Origin: Adhaeribacter rhizoryzae
GTDB lineage: Bacteria; Bacteroidota; Bacteroidia; Cytophagales; Hymenobacteraceae
NCBI RefSeq assembly: GCF_008629685.1
Contig: NZ_VWSF01000005.1
Coordinates: forward strand, 62,001-126,000
Length of the DNA stretch: 64,000 nucleotides
Direction: 5' to 3'
A program made the translations under genes and the position numbers. Shown in pieces: positions 8,888 to 18,893 of this stretch. The notes below the pieces were generated by a model. The model made no database searches. It was not told the DNA's origin and worked only from the letters and a program-made list of their open reading frames with translations. The first letter of the stretch is position 1. Every line of letters starts with the position of its first letter.

Positions 8888-9273
8888 AAAAGAATAGTAT
8901 TAAGGATGAATTTGGGATTTACGAAAAATTTTGTTTTTGGCTGAACTTAGAACTGAAAAAAGCTTGGAAAATAAGATTGCCTAAAAAGGTGAACTGGATA
9001 ATTAATTAGTTGCTTTCGTTTATAACTGCTTACCCTAAATTATTAAGTATTAAATCATAAAACCCTTAAGGGGTAAAAAGCTATATTCCGAAGAAAGAAA
9101 AAGCTATTTTAAATACTGGTATTAGCTTATGTTAACGTTTAAATATTATTGTAACATTTAAGTATTTAGGTCTCCTGCTTTTGGGGAACTTATAGATTAT
9201 AAGCTAGGTCTTCTTATTAATTCTCCTGCTTAACTAATCATTTAGCTACCAGTCCTTTTAAACTTTATCAAAC
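8888..9273. other. Divergent promoter region between two PAP2 genes
   Basis: 386 AT-rich bases between two divergently transcribed PAP2 genes. Promoters for both must lie here, but no strong TAnnTTTG box with a matching -33 element was identified. No repeat seen. Confidence 0.5.
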
Positions 9274-10179
9274 ATGTTAAAGTATTTTTTGCTTGGTCTA
9301 CTTTGGGTTTGCCAAGAGAGTTATGCCCAAAGCACATCTGGTTCAGATTCCTTATTAATGAAGGATGTGCGGTTGGAAGTTTACCAATTTCCATATTGGC
9401 AGCAATCGGAACAGAATAGTTTATTGTTAAATATAATAGTTCTTTTACGCCAACCTTCTCAAAAGCTCAGTCCTATATTATCACCAATAAGTATTTCAGA
9501 ACAACTTCGTTTTAATGCGGCTGTAATTGCGCCAGCTTTGTTAATAGGAGCAGGAATGTTAACCCAAAACAACCCCGAATATTTTGAAGCTAATGAAGCT
9601 GTACAAGAAGAGTTAACGAGAAAATATGCGGGTTTTCATACTAAGCTGGATGATTATACTCGGTACGTTCCGCTAGCGGCGGTTTATGGTTTAAACCTAG
9701 TGGGGGAAAAAGGGCGGAATAATTTAGTAAACCTATCCATGATTGTTGCCCTGTCGGGTTTTATAAATAATACGCTTACTAAGAAAATCAAGCAAGTCGT
9801 TAAAGAGCGTCGCCCGGATGCAATGAGTTTAGATGCGTTTCCATCGCAGCATACCAGTATTGCTTTTGCTAATGCCGAAATCATGCACCAGGAATATAAA
9901 GACCAAAGTGCCTTGGGCAGTGTAGCTGGTTACTCTTTTGCCGTGGCTACGGGTTCTTTGCGGATGCTTAATAACCGGCATTGGATATCAGATGTTGTAG
10001 CCGGAGCAGGAGTTGGTATATTATCTACCCATTTGGCCTATATAATTTACCCGTGGTTACAAGAGCAGATTAAACTAAAGCTCGTCAGAAAAAACTTAAT
10101 GGGAATTGCACCTATGTATCAGAATGGGAGTTATGGTTTAAGTGCGGGCTTCATTATTGAGCCAAAGCAAGTACATTAG
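9274..10179 (+). CDS. PAP2-superfamily phosphatase, variant PSQH motif
   Basis: This 301-residue exported protein has a signal peptide ending in SYAQ near residue 19. It is a paralogue of the divergent neighbour: both have GxxTKLDDYxRYVPLA-like and SLRMLNNxHWxSDVVAGAG stretches. Motif 1 is KQVVKERRP. Motif 2 reads FPSQHT instead of the usual PSGHT, keeping the catalytic His but replacing the Gly before it. Motif 3, HWISDVVAG, is intact. It is probably still active, because the His/Asp relay is present. The pair may act on different lipid phosphates. Confidence 0.82.
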   Translation: MLKYFLLGLLWVCQESYAQSTSGSDSLLMKDVRLEVYQFPYWQQSEQNSLLLNIIVLLRQPSQKLSPILSPISISEQLRFNAAVIAPALLIGAGMLTQNNPEYFEANEAVQEELTRKYAGFHTKLDDYTRYVPLAAVYGLNLVGEKGRNNLVNLSMIVALSGFINNTLTKKIKQVVKERRPDAMSLDAFPSQHTSIAFANAEIMHQEYKDQSALGSVAGYSFAVATGSLRMLNNRHWISDVVAGAGVGILSTHLAYIIYPWLQEQIKLKLVRKNLMGIAPMYQNGSYGLSAGFIIEPKQVH

Positions 10180-10289
10180 AAAAAGTTTTAAATTAATCTG
10201 TAATGTATCGCGCCGGTTTATTTCAAAGCTTTTGAAGTTGGAATATTAATCAATAATATTGTTTGTTGGCAGATAAATCTAAAAGCAAG

Positions 10290-10445
10290 ATGAAAATGAC
10301 AAAAGAGGAATTTGATAATAGTTATGCTCAGGCACTTACTAATATAGTAGTAGCAATGGCGGAAAATCCGGAAATAGATCCGAAAAAATTTTATAACATG
10401 ACTTGTATTTTAGAGAACCTGCGCTTGGGGCTATTCAGAATTTAG
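10290..10445 (+). CDS. Possible small protein, 51 residues
   Basis: A short frame from ATG at 10290, or TTG at 10263, to 10445. The composition is protein-like (MKMTKEEFDNSYAQ, later FYNMTCILENLRLG) and it follows the PAP2 gene on the same strand with a 110-base gap. No family was recognised and no clear terminator follows, so it may be a chance frame. Confidence 0.3.
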   Translation: MKMTKEEFDNSYAQALTNIVVAMAENPEIDPKKFYNMTCILENLRLGLFRI

Positions 10446-10810
10446 AAGAGTAAGTCCTTTCAGTAGATATATTACAGCATTTTGGCTAGAGAATAAATAA
10501 AGTCAGATAATTGCTGATAAATAAATTACAAACCAGCTTCGGGTAAAAGATTCGCTTTTTATTTTATCCAATATTTATTATAAGGTTGAATAACTGGGGT
10601 TTACAATTTTAATAAATTATTTAATATTTGTAAATCTGGCTTAACTAATTAAAGGCAAGGCGCGTTTTTAAAGCTATTGTTCTTTACAAAATTAGCAATA
10701 ATGCCGCCGGCGGTAAATTAGATTTCTGGATTGATTGATAAGACAATCTGGAATATTAGCCTAACTAAACCATCAAAATAAGCTGCGTTTTAAGGTAATT
10801 ATGATTGGTT
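10446..10810. other. Gene-free AT-rich stretch
   Basis: About 365 bases between convergent genes. No strong hairpin, repeat or open frame was seen. Confidence 0.5.
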
Positions 10811-11218
10811 TTATTCTACCCACATTTTGCGGGCAATGCCCATGCCAACTAAATTTCCTTTGCCGCCACTTCTTAACAAAACGGCTACATTTTGCCCTTG
10901 CTGTAACTCTCTTAAACTAATCGATTTTCCTTCAGGGCCTATAATTTGGGTAGTTGGCAAAACGAGTACGTAAGCCCGGTTATAGCGCGAATCCTGCGAA
11001 GGAAAGCCTTCTACTTCTAGCACAACCTGCCCCTGGCTATACTGCCGCATTATAATGCTGCCTTTTATATCTACTCTTTGAGGGGCTGCGTTCCGCTTAT
11101 TAGTAGTTGTGGCATTGGTGGTGCCAGCGGGGGCGTTACTGGTTTGGCAAGCAGTTAGTAAAACAACAATTAATAAGCAAAAAGTTACCCAGCTTTGCGG
11201 TTCGTTTTTAATTTTCAT
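10811..11218 (-). CDS. Small lipoprotein, unknown function
   Basis: A 135-residue protein with a typical lipoprotein signal: a hydrophobic segment, then the lipobox LLTAC with the lipidated Cys near residue 24. A Thr/Asn/Ala-rich linker follows. The remaining 85 residues look like a small beta-barrel (VDIKGSIIMRQYSQGQVVLE, then RAYVLVLPTTQI), reminiscent of OB-like folds. No family was recognised. It is probably attached to the membrane and faces the periplasm. It is transcribed alone, 215 bases upstream of the bestrophin gene on the same strand. Confidence 0.6.
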   Translation of the reverse strand: MKIKNEPQSWVTFCLLIVVLLTACQTSNAPAGTTNATTTNKRNAAPQRVDIKGSIIMRQYSQGQVVLEVEGFPSQDSRYNRAYVLVLPTTQIIGPEGKSISLRELQQGQNVAVLLRSGGKGNLVGMGIARKMWVE

Positions 11219-11433
11219 CTGCTTAATCTTTAAAGTCTAATTGCTGTAACGGCAGCAAGCCAAACCGGGATATATTTTTATTGACCTATGATTGTGAAAG
11301 AGGGCAGTATTGCGGATGCAATCATTTGCTTGTTACAAATAAAATATTCATCGGGGCTATTAAATAATAGATTTGTTTGAAAAGTTAGCTTTAACCTTGT
11401 GGGTAAAACTAATTGCCCGAAGTATTTCATAAA

Positions 11434-12354
11434 TCAATCAACTAAATATAAATTCTCATTCTTCGGATAGGTAGGAGCCGGCATATTTATCATTTCCAGC
11501 AGCGTCGATTCAATCATTCGGCTCATGTTGTTCAGGGCAAGGTCGTTGGGTTCCAGGCCAAAGGGTTCTTCAATTTCGTTTATAATTACATCTAAACCCA
11601 TAAAAGCATAACCCACCAATACAACAAATAAGGGCGTTATCCAGCCGCTGTTTTGTACCAGGCCAAAAGGTAATAAATAACAGTACGCATAAACGGTGCG
11701 GTGCAAAAGCAAGCTGTAAGGGTAGGGAATGGGCGTACCCAGAATTCTTTCGCAGCCGCCTACGATATCGGAAAGTACATTAAAATTATGGTCGAAAGCA
11801 GTTTGGGTAATGGCATCTATTCGCCCTTCTTCTTTTGCTTGCCTAACCCAAAAGCCTAATTCTTTTAACAGCCGGATAGGTTTATATTGATGCTGCCCAA
11901 CAGCGGCCGCCAAAGGGTTGGGTAAGAGCCGTTCCAGATCTGGGGTAGCATTTGTTTGCCGGAGCTGGTGTTTTAAGGCGTAGGTAAACGCAATAAGCAG
12001 GTGCACAAAAGAAGTAACCTGTTTTGAATTTTCTGGTAAACCGCCCATGGTAATGGCCTGGCGGGCCAAAGACCGGGTGGTATTTAACAAAGCGCCCCAG
12101 AGCTTACGGGCTTCCCAAAAACGGTCGTAGCTGGCATTGTTCCGGAATCCCAAAAATATAGCCAGCGCAATACCAATAAACGTAAACGGCACCGGATTAA
12201 AAGAAACGCGGTAAGCCGATAATTCCTCGCGAAAAAACACGACTAACAGCGAAAACAAGAACAAAACTACTAAACGGGGCAGAATATCTTTCAGGATAGA
12301 GCCGCGCCAAACAAAGAGCATGCGCAGCCAATTATGTTTTTCTCTAATAATCAT
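11434..12354 (-). CDS. Bestrophin-family (UPF0187) membrane channel protein
   Basis: A 306-residue membrane protein of the bestrophin/UPF0187 family. It has the typical start WLRMLFVWRGSILKDILPRL, the first membrane helices, then FRNNASYDRFWEARKLWG with the conserved RFWEAR-type motif, and later EIEEPFG and DLALNNMSRMIE near the C-terminus. Bacterial homologues form pentameric ion channels; their selectivity varies (anion in animals, cation in a characterised bacterial one), so the ion is uncertain. It is divergently transcribed from a ClC gene across 104 bases, suggesting a shared role in ion or pH homeostasis. Confidence 0.85.
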   Translation of the reverse strand: MIIREKHNWLRMLFVWRGSILKDILPRLVVLFLFSLLVVFFREELSAYRVSFNPVPFTFIGIALAIFLGFRNNASYDRFWEARKLWGALLNTTRSLARQAITMGGLPENSKQVTSFVHLLIAFTYALKHQLRQTNATPDLERLLPNPLAAAVGQHQYKPIRLLKELGFWVRQAKEEGRIDAITQTAFDHNFNVLSDIVGGCERILGTPIPYPYSLLLHRTVYAYCYLLPFGLVQNSGWITPLFVVLVGYAFMGLDVIINEIEEPFGLEPNDLALNNMSRMIESTLLEMINMPAPTYPKNENLYLVD

Positions 12355-12363
12355 GAATGAAGC

Positions 12364-12399
12364 TTTGTGCCGGTTTTTATATTGTGCTGCCTATCTTTG
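12364..12399 (+). promoter_or_regulatory. Candidate promoter of the ClC-HPP genes
   Basis: TATCTTTG at 12392-12399 matches the Bacteroidetes -7 consensus TAnnTTTG exactly. TTTG at 12364-12367 is a possible -33 box, but the 24-base spacer is longer than usual. It lies 60 bases before the ClC start codon. Confidence 0.45.
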
Positions 12400-12458
12400 C
12401 AGCCCAAAAGAGATAGATACGTACATAGTTGCGGGAAGAGTAACGATAAAAGTAGCCG

Positions 12459-14345
12459 ATGGAAAAAAATATATCGAATGAGGGAGTTCCTATTTCAGTT
12501 TCGCTGGCCCCTACTTTAGAAGCCGAAAACATGCGGCCGCAGATAGCACCCGATAAAAAAAGGCTTTTGTTTATCTCGGCATTGGCGGTTCTGGTGGCGG
12601 TTTGTATCAGCTTTATTGCCAAATTATTGGTTTACCTGATAGATTTGGTTACGAATATTTCTTTTTACGGCACCTTATCCGTAGAACCAACCAGTCCGGC
12701 ACATCATGCCTTGGGTTGGTTTGTAATTGTGGTACCGGCGATTGGGGGCGTTATTATTGGTTTAATGGCTTTATACGGTAGTAAAGCCATCCGGGGGCAT
12801 GGTATTCCCGAAGCCATGGAACAGGTTTTAACCAATCAAAGCAGAATAAAACCTTCTATTACTTATTTAAAACCTATTTCTTCGGCTATTTCTATTGGTA
12901 CGGGTGGGCCGTTCGGTGCCGAAGGACCCATTATTGCCACCGGCGGCGCGTTAGGTTCTACGTTTGGGCAATTATTAAATATTACCCACATCGAGCGCAA
13001 AATATTACTGGCCGCTGGCGCCACTGCTGGTATGTCGGCAATATTTGGTAGCCCCATTGCCGCTATATTTTTAGCCATTGAATTGCTGTTATTCGAATTT
13101 TCGCCGCGCTCAATTATTCCGGTTGCTTTGGCTTGTATCACCGGGGCCGCCGGGCATTATTTTTTATTCGAAGAAGGCCCGGTTTTTCCTATTGCCAACC
13201 TGATTGCGGTGCCTTCTAACACGGCGTTGCTCGCTTACAGCGTTATAGGCATTGTGGTGGGGTTACTATCGGTGGTGGTAACCAAGCTGGTATATTTAAC
13301 CGAAGATGCATTTGAAAAATTACCAATCCATTGGATGTGGTGGCCGGCCATTGGCGGCTTGGGCGTTGGGTTAATTGGTTATTTTGCGCCGCGTACCCTG
13401 GGCGTAGGCTACGAAAATATTACCGATATTCTTTCGGGTAACATGCCGCTGCAAATTGTACTAACGTTGTGCGTGTTTAAATTTCTTTCCTGGGTAATTG
13501 CTTTAGGCAGCGGAACTTCGGGCGGAACCCTGGCACCTTTGTTAACCATTGGTGCTGCTACCGGCGCTTTATTGGGCAGTGTTATTATTTATTTGTTTCC
13601 GGGGGCCGGCGTTACGCTTACGCTGGCAGCTTTGGTTGGTATGTCGGCTATGTTTGCCGGTGCCTCACGGGCCTTAATTACTTCTATTATCTTTGCCATC
13701 GAAACTACCGCGCAGTCTAATGCTTTGCTGCCGCTGCTGGCTTCCTGCACCGCTTCGTATTTCGTTTCGTTCTTTCTGATGGAGAATACGATTATGACCG
13801 AAAAAATTGCCCGCCGGGGCGTAAAAACACCGCATTCTTACGAGCCCGATATTTTAGAGAAAGTTGCCATCGGGCAAGTAATAGAAGAAAACCGGTTGGT
13901 GTTAAGCGCCGAGAATCGCATTGGCGAAGTACGGGAATGGCTGGAAAAAGAGCAGGATTATAACAGCAACTTCTTTGTAATTGTAGATCAGGAGCAAACT
14001 TTTAAAGGCATTATAAGCTCATCTAACTTATTCAGCAACCATCATAACCCAGATACCTTAATTGGCTCGCTGATAAAAAGAAATCCAGTTTCTATTTCGA
14101 TTACCAACAGTTTGCGCACCGCGGTAGAAATGATGGCTAAAGAAAACGTAGATGTTTTGCCGGTGGTATCGCAGGATAAACATATGATTGGAGTGTTAAC
14201 TTATAAAGATATTATTGCGGCTTACAAGAAAAGTATTGACGAACACGAAAAACAAACACCCAATCTTTCGCTTAAAAAATACAGCCTCAGAATATTACAA
14301 CAAGGCCAGAAACTGATTACAACAGTAAAACGGAATGGCAAATAA
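12459..14345 (+). CDS. ClC-family chloride channel/antiporter with CBS pair
   Basis: This 628-residue protein has about ten membrane helices followed by a cytoplasmic CBS domain pair (about 465-590). Selectivity-filter elements are present: RGHGIPEA near 112-119, GTGGPFGAEGP at 147-157 with the gating Glu155, and GSGTSGGTLAPLL near 350. Members move chloride, either as channels or as proton-coupled exchangers. Retention of the gating Glu and of a Glu in AIFLAIELL makes exchange plausible, but the sequence does not decide it. CBS pairs usually bind adenosine nucleotides. An HPP gene follows 74 bases later on the same strand. Confidence 0.93.
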   Translation: MEKNISNEGVPISVSLAPTLEAENMRPQIAPDKKRLLFISALAVLVAVCISFIAKLLVYLIDLVTNISFYGTLSVEPTSPAHHALGWFVIVVPAIGGVIIGLMALYGSKAIRGHGIPEAMEQVLTNQSRIKPSITYLKPISSAISIGTGGPFGAEGPIIATGGALGSTFGQLLNITHIERKILLAAGATAGMSAIFGSPIAAIFLAIELLLFEFSPRSIIPVALACITGAAGHYFLFEEGPVFPIANLIAVPSNTALLAYSVIGIVVGLLSVVVTKLVYLTEDAFEKLPIHWMWWPAIGGLGVGLIGYFAPRTLGVGYENITDILSGNMPLQIVLTLCVFKFLSWVIALGSGTSGGTLAPLLTIGAATGALLGSVIIYLFPGAGVTLTLAALVGMSAMFAGASRALITSIIFAIETTAQSNALLPLLASCTASYFVSFFLMENTIMTEKIARRGVKTPHSYEPDILEKVAIGQVIEENRLVLSAENRIGEVREWLEKEQDYNSNFFVIVDQEQTFKGIISSSNLFSNHHNPDTLIGSLIKRNPVSISITNSLRTAVEMMAKENVDVLPVVSQDKHMIGVLTYKDIIAAYKKSIDEHEKQTPNLSLKKYSLRILQQGQKLITTVKRNGK

Positions 14346-14419
14346 TATTTGCCAAAGCAATTTTTATTAAAGCAAGAGAATTAGCGCTGTGCTAAACAGC
14401 AATATTTTAAATATTACAG

Positions 14420-15049
14420 ATGCTCGATAACCTGGAAACCCGAGAACATCCTACCGGTAATAAAATTAAGAAAAAGGTGAAAAAGCATCTTCGCCTGGCC
14501 CGGTACATTTTTTATAAAGAAACCTTAGTTGATTCAACCGAGCATTTATGGACTTTTATTGGGTCTTTTACCGGCATTGGCCTGATAGGATTATTGCACA
14601 GTTCTTACTTTTCTGCATCTGACAATTTATTTCTGATTGGTTCTTTTGGGGCTTCTTCGGTATTAGTTTATGGCATCATCAACAGTCCTTTGGCTCAACC
14701 CCGTAACCTGATTGGCGGGCACCTGATTAGTGCATTGGTAGGCGTAACCGTTCACCAGCTAATTCCGCAGGAAGCCTGGCTTGCTGCGGCACTTTCGGTG
14801 TCGCTGTCTATTGTGCTGATGCAAATAACCAAAACCCTGCATCCGCCCGGCGGCGCTACCGCCCTCATTGCCAATATTGGCTCCAATAAGATTACGACGC
14901 TGGGTTATTATTATGTGTTAAGTCCGGTTTTATCCGGCGCGGTTATTTTGCTGCTGGTAGCACTGGTATTTAATAATATAACTCCCCGCCGGAAATACCC
15001 GCTTAATAAAAAATGGTACCTGGTATGGAAGCGAAAATACCGGCAATAG
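14420..15049 (+). CDS. HPP-family membrane protein
   Basis: A 209-residue integral membrane protein with four or five hydrophobic segments. It carries the signature TKTLHPPGGATAL (about residues 137-149) that names the HPP family, and also SFGASSVLVYG and PLAQPRNLIGGH. The tail is basic and probably cytoplasmic. Some HPP proteins of cyanobacteria and plants transport nitrite in chloroplasts, but the bacterial role is not settled. Its place directly after the ClC gene suggests co-expression and a link to anion transport. Confidence 0.88.
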   Translation: MLDNLETREHPTGNKIKKKVKKHLRLARYIFYKETLVDSTEHLWTFIGSFTGIGLIGLLHSSYFSASDNLFLIGSFGASSVLVYGIINSPLAQPRNLIGGHLISALVGVTVHQLIPQEAWLAAALSVSLSIVLMQITKTLHPPGGATALIANIGSNKITTLGYYYVLSPVLSGAVILLLVALVFNNITPRRKYPLNKKWYLVWKRKYRQ

Positions 15050-15155
15050 CATCATGTTTTTAAAGTCTATATGCTGCTAAAGCTTTAGCAAATATTTGTT
15101 GCTCTTTGAGAGTTTAAGCACCAAGCAGAATATTCAGAGGAGAATAAGAAAATTT

Positions 15156-15190
15156 AAACCAGGCTTAGCAATAGGTCTGGTTTTCTTTTT
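15156..15190 (+). terminator. Intrinsic terminator after the HPP gene
   Basis: AAACCAG pairs with CTGGTTT and is followed by TCTTTTT on the plus strand, about 110 bases past the HPP stop. Confidence 0.7.
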
Positions 15191-15225
15191 AGGTGAGTGA
15201 TAGGATTGGGGAAATATCAATAAAA

Positions 15226-15255
15226 AAGCCGCTCTACATATTGCAGAGCGGCTTT
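15226..15255 (-). terminator. Intrinsic terminator of tRNA-Glu
   Basis: AGCCGCTCT pairs with AGAGCGGCT, with a T-run on the minus strand, three bases past the tRNA 3' end. Confidence 0.8.
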
Positions 15256-15257
15256 AG

Positions 15258-15329
15258 TAGCCCGTAGGGGAATCGAACCCCTGTTACCAGAATGAAAATC
15301 TGGTGTCCTAACCCCTAGACGAACGGGCC
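15258..15329 (-). tRNA. tRNA-Glu (anticodon TTC)
   Basis: Read on the minus strand, the acceptor arms are GGCCCGT and ACGGGCT (first pair G-T) with discriminator A. The D arm contains TCTAGGGGTTAGGA. The anticodon stem is CCAGA/TCTGG with loop TTTTCAT, giving anticodon TTC. The T arm is AGGGG-TTCGATT-CCCCT. The 3' CCA is not encoded. A terminator follows directly, so this is a single-tRNA transcript. Confidence 0.95.
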
Positions 15330-15463
15330 GTTTAGTTTATCTGACGTCCTTGTTCCGTTTTGATGGTGCAAATATAGAGGGTGATTTTATATCTGCAAAA
15401 CATTTTTTATAAAAAGTTACGTACAATTCAGAAGTGGCTGGTTATTAGAAAGAAAAAATTTAA

Positions 15464-15494
15464 TTTGATTTAAGTTTTTAGATTAATAACTTCG
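15464..15494 (+). promoter_or_regulatory. Promoter of the GAPDH gene
   Basis: TTTG at 15464-15467, a 19-base spacer, then TAACTTCG at 15487-15494. This matches the Bacteroidetes layout TTTG-N19-TAnnTTTG with one mismatch and lies 34 bases before the ATG. Confidence 0.65.
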
Positions 15495-15507
15495 CCCCGT
15501 TTAATAA

Positions 15508-16521
<1,014 letters not shown>

Positions 16522-16543
16522 TTTTAGTATTACAAAAAAGAAT

Positions 16544-16575
16544 AAAACAGCCCATCTTGTATGGGCTGTTTTGTT
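16544..16575 (+). terminator. Intrinsic terminator of the GAPDH gene
   Basis: AAACAGCCCAT and ATGGGCTGTTT pair around CTTGT, followed by a T-rich run. Confidence 0.9.
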
Positions 16576-16609
16576 TTAATTTACTTTTTATTCATTTGCA
16601 GGTTTATTT

Positions 16610-17506
16610 GTGCGTACCCAGATAAAATTTATCATCAACCCGGTTTCGGGCCGTACCAAAGGCGGCGTAGATGTGCCTGGCCTTTTAAATCAATTGCTGG
16701 ATAAAGAGCGGTTTGAGCCCGAAATAGTTTTTACGCAGTACGCGGGGCATGCCACCGAAATAGCCCGGGAAGCCGCCGCCGAAAAAATACCAATTGTTTG
16801 CGCGGTGGGCGGCGATGGTACCGTAAACGAAGTTGCCCGGGGATTAATGGGTACCCAAACGGCTTTGGCTATTTTGCCAAAAGGTTCGGGCAATGGCTTG
16901 GCCCGCCACCTGGGTATCCCCATGAATGTAAGCCATGCCATTAATATTTTAAACCAGGGGCAGCCCAGCGCCATCGATACCTGCACCATTAATAATCATC
17001 CGTTTTTCTGCACCGCCGGTATTGGTTTCGATGCCCACGTAAGTTCGGTTTTTGCGGCCTCTACGCGGCGCGGATTGCAAACCTACGTGCAAATGGTGCT
17101 GCGCGAATTTTTTAACTTTAAACCCCAGGTGGCAGAACTGGCGCTGAACGGACAAAAACTTAAAACTTCTTGCTTTGTAGTGGCTTTTGCCAATGCCTCG
17201 CAATACGGCAACAACGCCTATATTGCCCCTATGGCCGATATTCGGGATGGTTTAGTGGATGTTTGCCTGATAAGGCACCTGAACCTGGCAAAAGCAATAG
17301 GCATTAGTTACGGCTTAATTACAAAGCAAATTGCTACCTCGCCGGATGCCGAATATTTTAAAACGCAGGAAATATTGGTAAAAAGCGAGCACGCTTTTAA
17401 ATTTCATGCCGATGGTGAATACATGGGCGAAGCAACTTCGTTTAAAGTGCAAATAATGCCCTTAACGTTGCACGTAATAGTGCCGCGGGAGGAAGGGTTG
17501 AATTGA
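16610..17506 (+). CDS. Diacylglycerol kinase-family lipid kinase (YegS/DgkB-like)
   Basis: A 298-residue soluble kinase that phosphorylates a lipid such as diacylglycerol or a sphingoid base with ATP. It begins with GTG. The nucleotide-binding motif is complete: INPVSGR near 9-15, VGGDGTVNEVARGL near 65-78, and PKGSGNGLARHLGIP. A later GDGxD-like signature is seen in FHADGEYMG near the C-terminus. The length is normal for the family. It lies 88 bases after the GAPDH gene, but a strong terminator between them makes co-transcription unlikely. Confidence 0.9.
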   Translation: MRTQIKFIINPVSGRTKGGVDVPGLLNQLLDKERFEPEIVFTQYAGHATEIAREAAAEKIPIVCAVGGDGTVNEVARGLMGTQTALAILPKGSGNGLARHLGIPMNVSHAINILNQGQPSAIDTCTINNHPFFCTAGIGFDAHVSSVFAASTRRGLQTYVQMVLREFFNFKPQVAELALNGQKLKTSCFVVAFANASQYGNNAYIAPMADIRDGLVDVCLIRHLNLAKAIGISYGLITKQIATSPDAEYFKTQEILVKSEHAFKFHADGEYMGEATSFKVQIMPLTLHVIVPREEGLN

Positions 17507-17587
17507 TGAATTGTTGGGTTATTGAATTGTTTGATTGTTTGATTGTTGAGTGTTTGGGAATTGGGAAGTGAATTATACCATTATCAA

Positions 17588-17761
17588 ATTGAAAATGCAC
17601 CTTAGTTTCTTTTCAATATTTTCTAAAGCATGCCCACTCAACCCAGTCATTCTGAAAGAATCTTATTAGCAGGTAACCGATAAGATTCCTCCGGAATGAC
17701 AGCGTTGGGAAGCACGGCCTTTGCTTTGTTTATAAGCGCAACAATCATTTTATTTTGGTAT
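17588..17761. repeat. Dispersed palindromic repeat, copy B (GTCATTCTGA family)
   Basis: This is the second copy of the 174-bp unit at 1281-1454. CCCAGTCATTCTGAAAGAAT starts the left arm at 17642. The right arm at 17680-17709 has diverged (CCTCCGGAATGAC), so pairing is imperfect. The flanks ATTGAAA and TTTGGTAT match copy A. It ends 22 bases before the SUI1-like start codon, so it occupies the expected promoter region of that gene. Confidence 0.8.
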
Positions 17762-17783
17762 TACGATAGAATTTGAATTGAAT

Positions 17784-18131
17784 ATGGCAGATAAAAATAA
17801 AAAGGGCCGGGAAGGGGTGGTATATTCTACTAATCCGGATTTTGAATACCAGTACCAAGGGGAGGAGCAAACCCATACGCTGCCACCACAGCAACAAAAC
17901 CTGAAAGTAATGCTGGACAAAAAAGCGCGGGGCGGCAAACAGGTAACGTTGGTTACCGGTTTTGTGGGCCAGGAAGATGATTTAAAAGAACTGGGTAAGC
18001 TACTAAAAAATAAATGCGGGGTAGGCGGAGCCATTAAGGATGGCGAAATAATTATTCAAGGCGATTTCCGGGATAAAATATTACAAATATTGGTACAGGC
18101 CGGTTACAAAGCCAAAAAAGCCGGCGGGTAA
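17784..18131 (+). CDS. SUI1/eIF1-like translation initiation factor
   Basis: A 115-residue protein of the SUI1 family (eIF1 in eukaryotes, YciH in some bacteria). The first 45 residues are a polar, probably flexible tail. The fold spans about 46-113: [16 protein letters not shown] with the basic loop, then [20 protein letters not shown] with the conserved KxxCGVGGxxKD signature, then [17 protein letters not shown]. It binds the small ribosomal subunit and affects start-codon choice; its role in bacteria is less clear. ATG at 17784 is preferred over TTG at 17778. The repeat just upstream may supply or displace its promoter. Confidence 0.9.
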   Translation: MADKNKKGREGVVYSTNPDFEYQYQGEEQTHTLPPQQQNLKVMLDKKARGGKQVTLVTGFVGQEDDLKELGKLLKNKCGVGGAIKDGEIIIQGDFRDKILQILVQAGYKAKKAGG

Positions 18132-18144
18132 GCAGCCTTAAAAT

Positions 18145-18588
18145 CTAAGCATTTAACCCCAGCCGTTCCGTGGGCTTTTGCAACCGGGCATCCAGACTGT
18201 ACTTTCCGGGTCCGATAAACAGCCAGCAGAAAAATAGAATAGCCATTTCCAGCGCATGGGAATATTCCGAAAAAGATTGCCCCTGACTTAGGTGCGAAGA
18301 GGTAGCCACTATCATTTGAATAACCAATATTACACAGGTAGGCCGAAACAGAAACCCCAACGCCAGCAGCAGCCCACCGGCAAATTCAGCCAACGAGCCG
18401 ATGAAACCCCACAAAGTAGGCGCAAAATTTATTCCCCAAAAGCTCATTGCGCCGCCTAAAGACTCCCAAAGTTCTGGGCCGGCTTGTAATTTGGGCCAGC
18501 CGTGGCATATAAATGAAATTCCAATACCCAGGCGCAACAATAACACGCCCAAATAAAAATGCGGATAACTAGTTGAAGTTATGTTCAT
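18145..18588 (-). CDS. DoxX-family membrane protein
   Basis: A 147-residue inner-membrane protein with four hydrophobic segments. It begins with LGVLLLRLGIGISFICHGWPKL, the usual DoxX start with Arg in helix 1 and a His before the first loop. LAEFAGGLLLALGF is the conserved second segment. The family includes quinone-linked and oxidative-stress-linked subunits, but most bacterial members have no assigned activity. It is convergent with the SUI1-like gene, with only 13 bases between the stops. Confidence 0.85.
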   Translation of the reverse strand: MNITSTSYPHFYLGVLLLRLGIGISFICHGWPKLQAGPELWESLGGAMSFWGINFAPTLWGFIGSLAEFAGGLLLALGFLFRPTCVILVIQMIVATSSHLSQGQSFSEYSHALEMAILFFCWLFIGPGKYSLDARLQKPTERLGLNA

Positions 18589-18893
18589 GCGCTTAAAATA
18601 TTAATATTGTTTTTACCGGTAAAGCATCAGGCAAATATTTTAAGTTTAATTTAGCCCTTGCCGAAGCGGCAGTTTGCTAATAGCCAGCACGAAAGGAATA
18701 TTTTGCTTATTAATATCGCAAATATTCCGGTTTTGCCGAGAGCCAGGTACCTATGGGTAATATTTATTACCTGGTGGTTTATAATATTTCTCCTAAACCC
18801 CACCTCCTCTAATTAAGTTAAAAGCAATAACAAACCTGGTTTGTTAATCAGGTAAGTTCGGCCTAATTTGGCACCTTTAATCAAGTTCTGAAA
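18589..18893. other. Divergent spacer between the DoxX and surE genes
   Basis: 305 bases. It contains CCAGGTACC and GGTAATATTTATTACCTGG, an imperfect hairpin of unknown role, and the surE promoter at the right end. Confidence 0.5.
18840..18871 (+). promoter_or_regulatory. Promoter of surE
   Basis: TTTG at 18840-18843, a 20-base spacer, then TAATTTGG at 18864-18871, 22 bases before the ATG. This fits the Bacteroidetes promoter layout with a minor mismatch in the -7 box. Confidence 0.6.
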
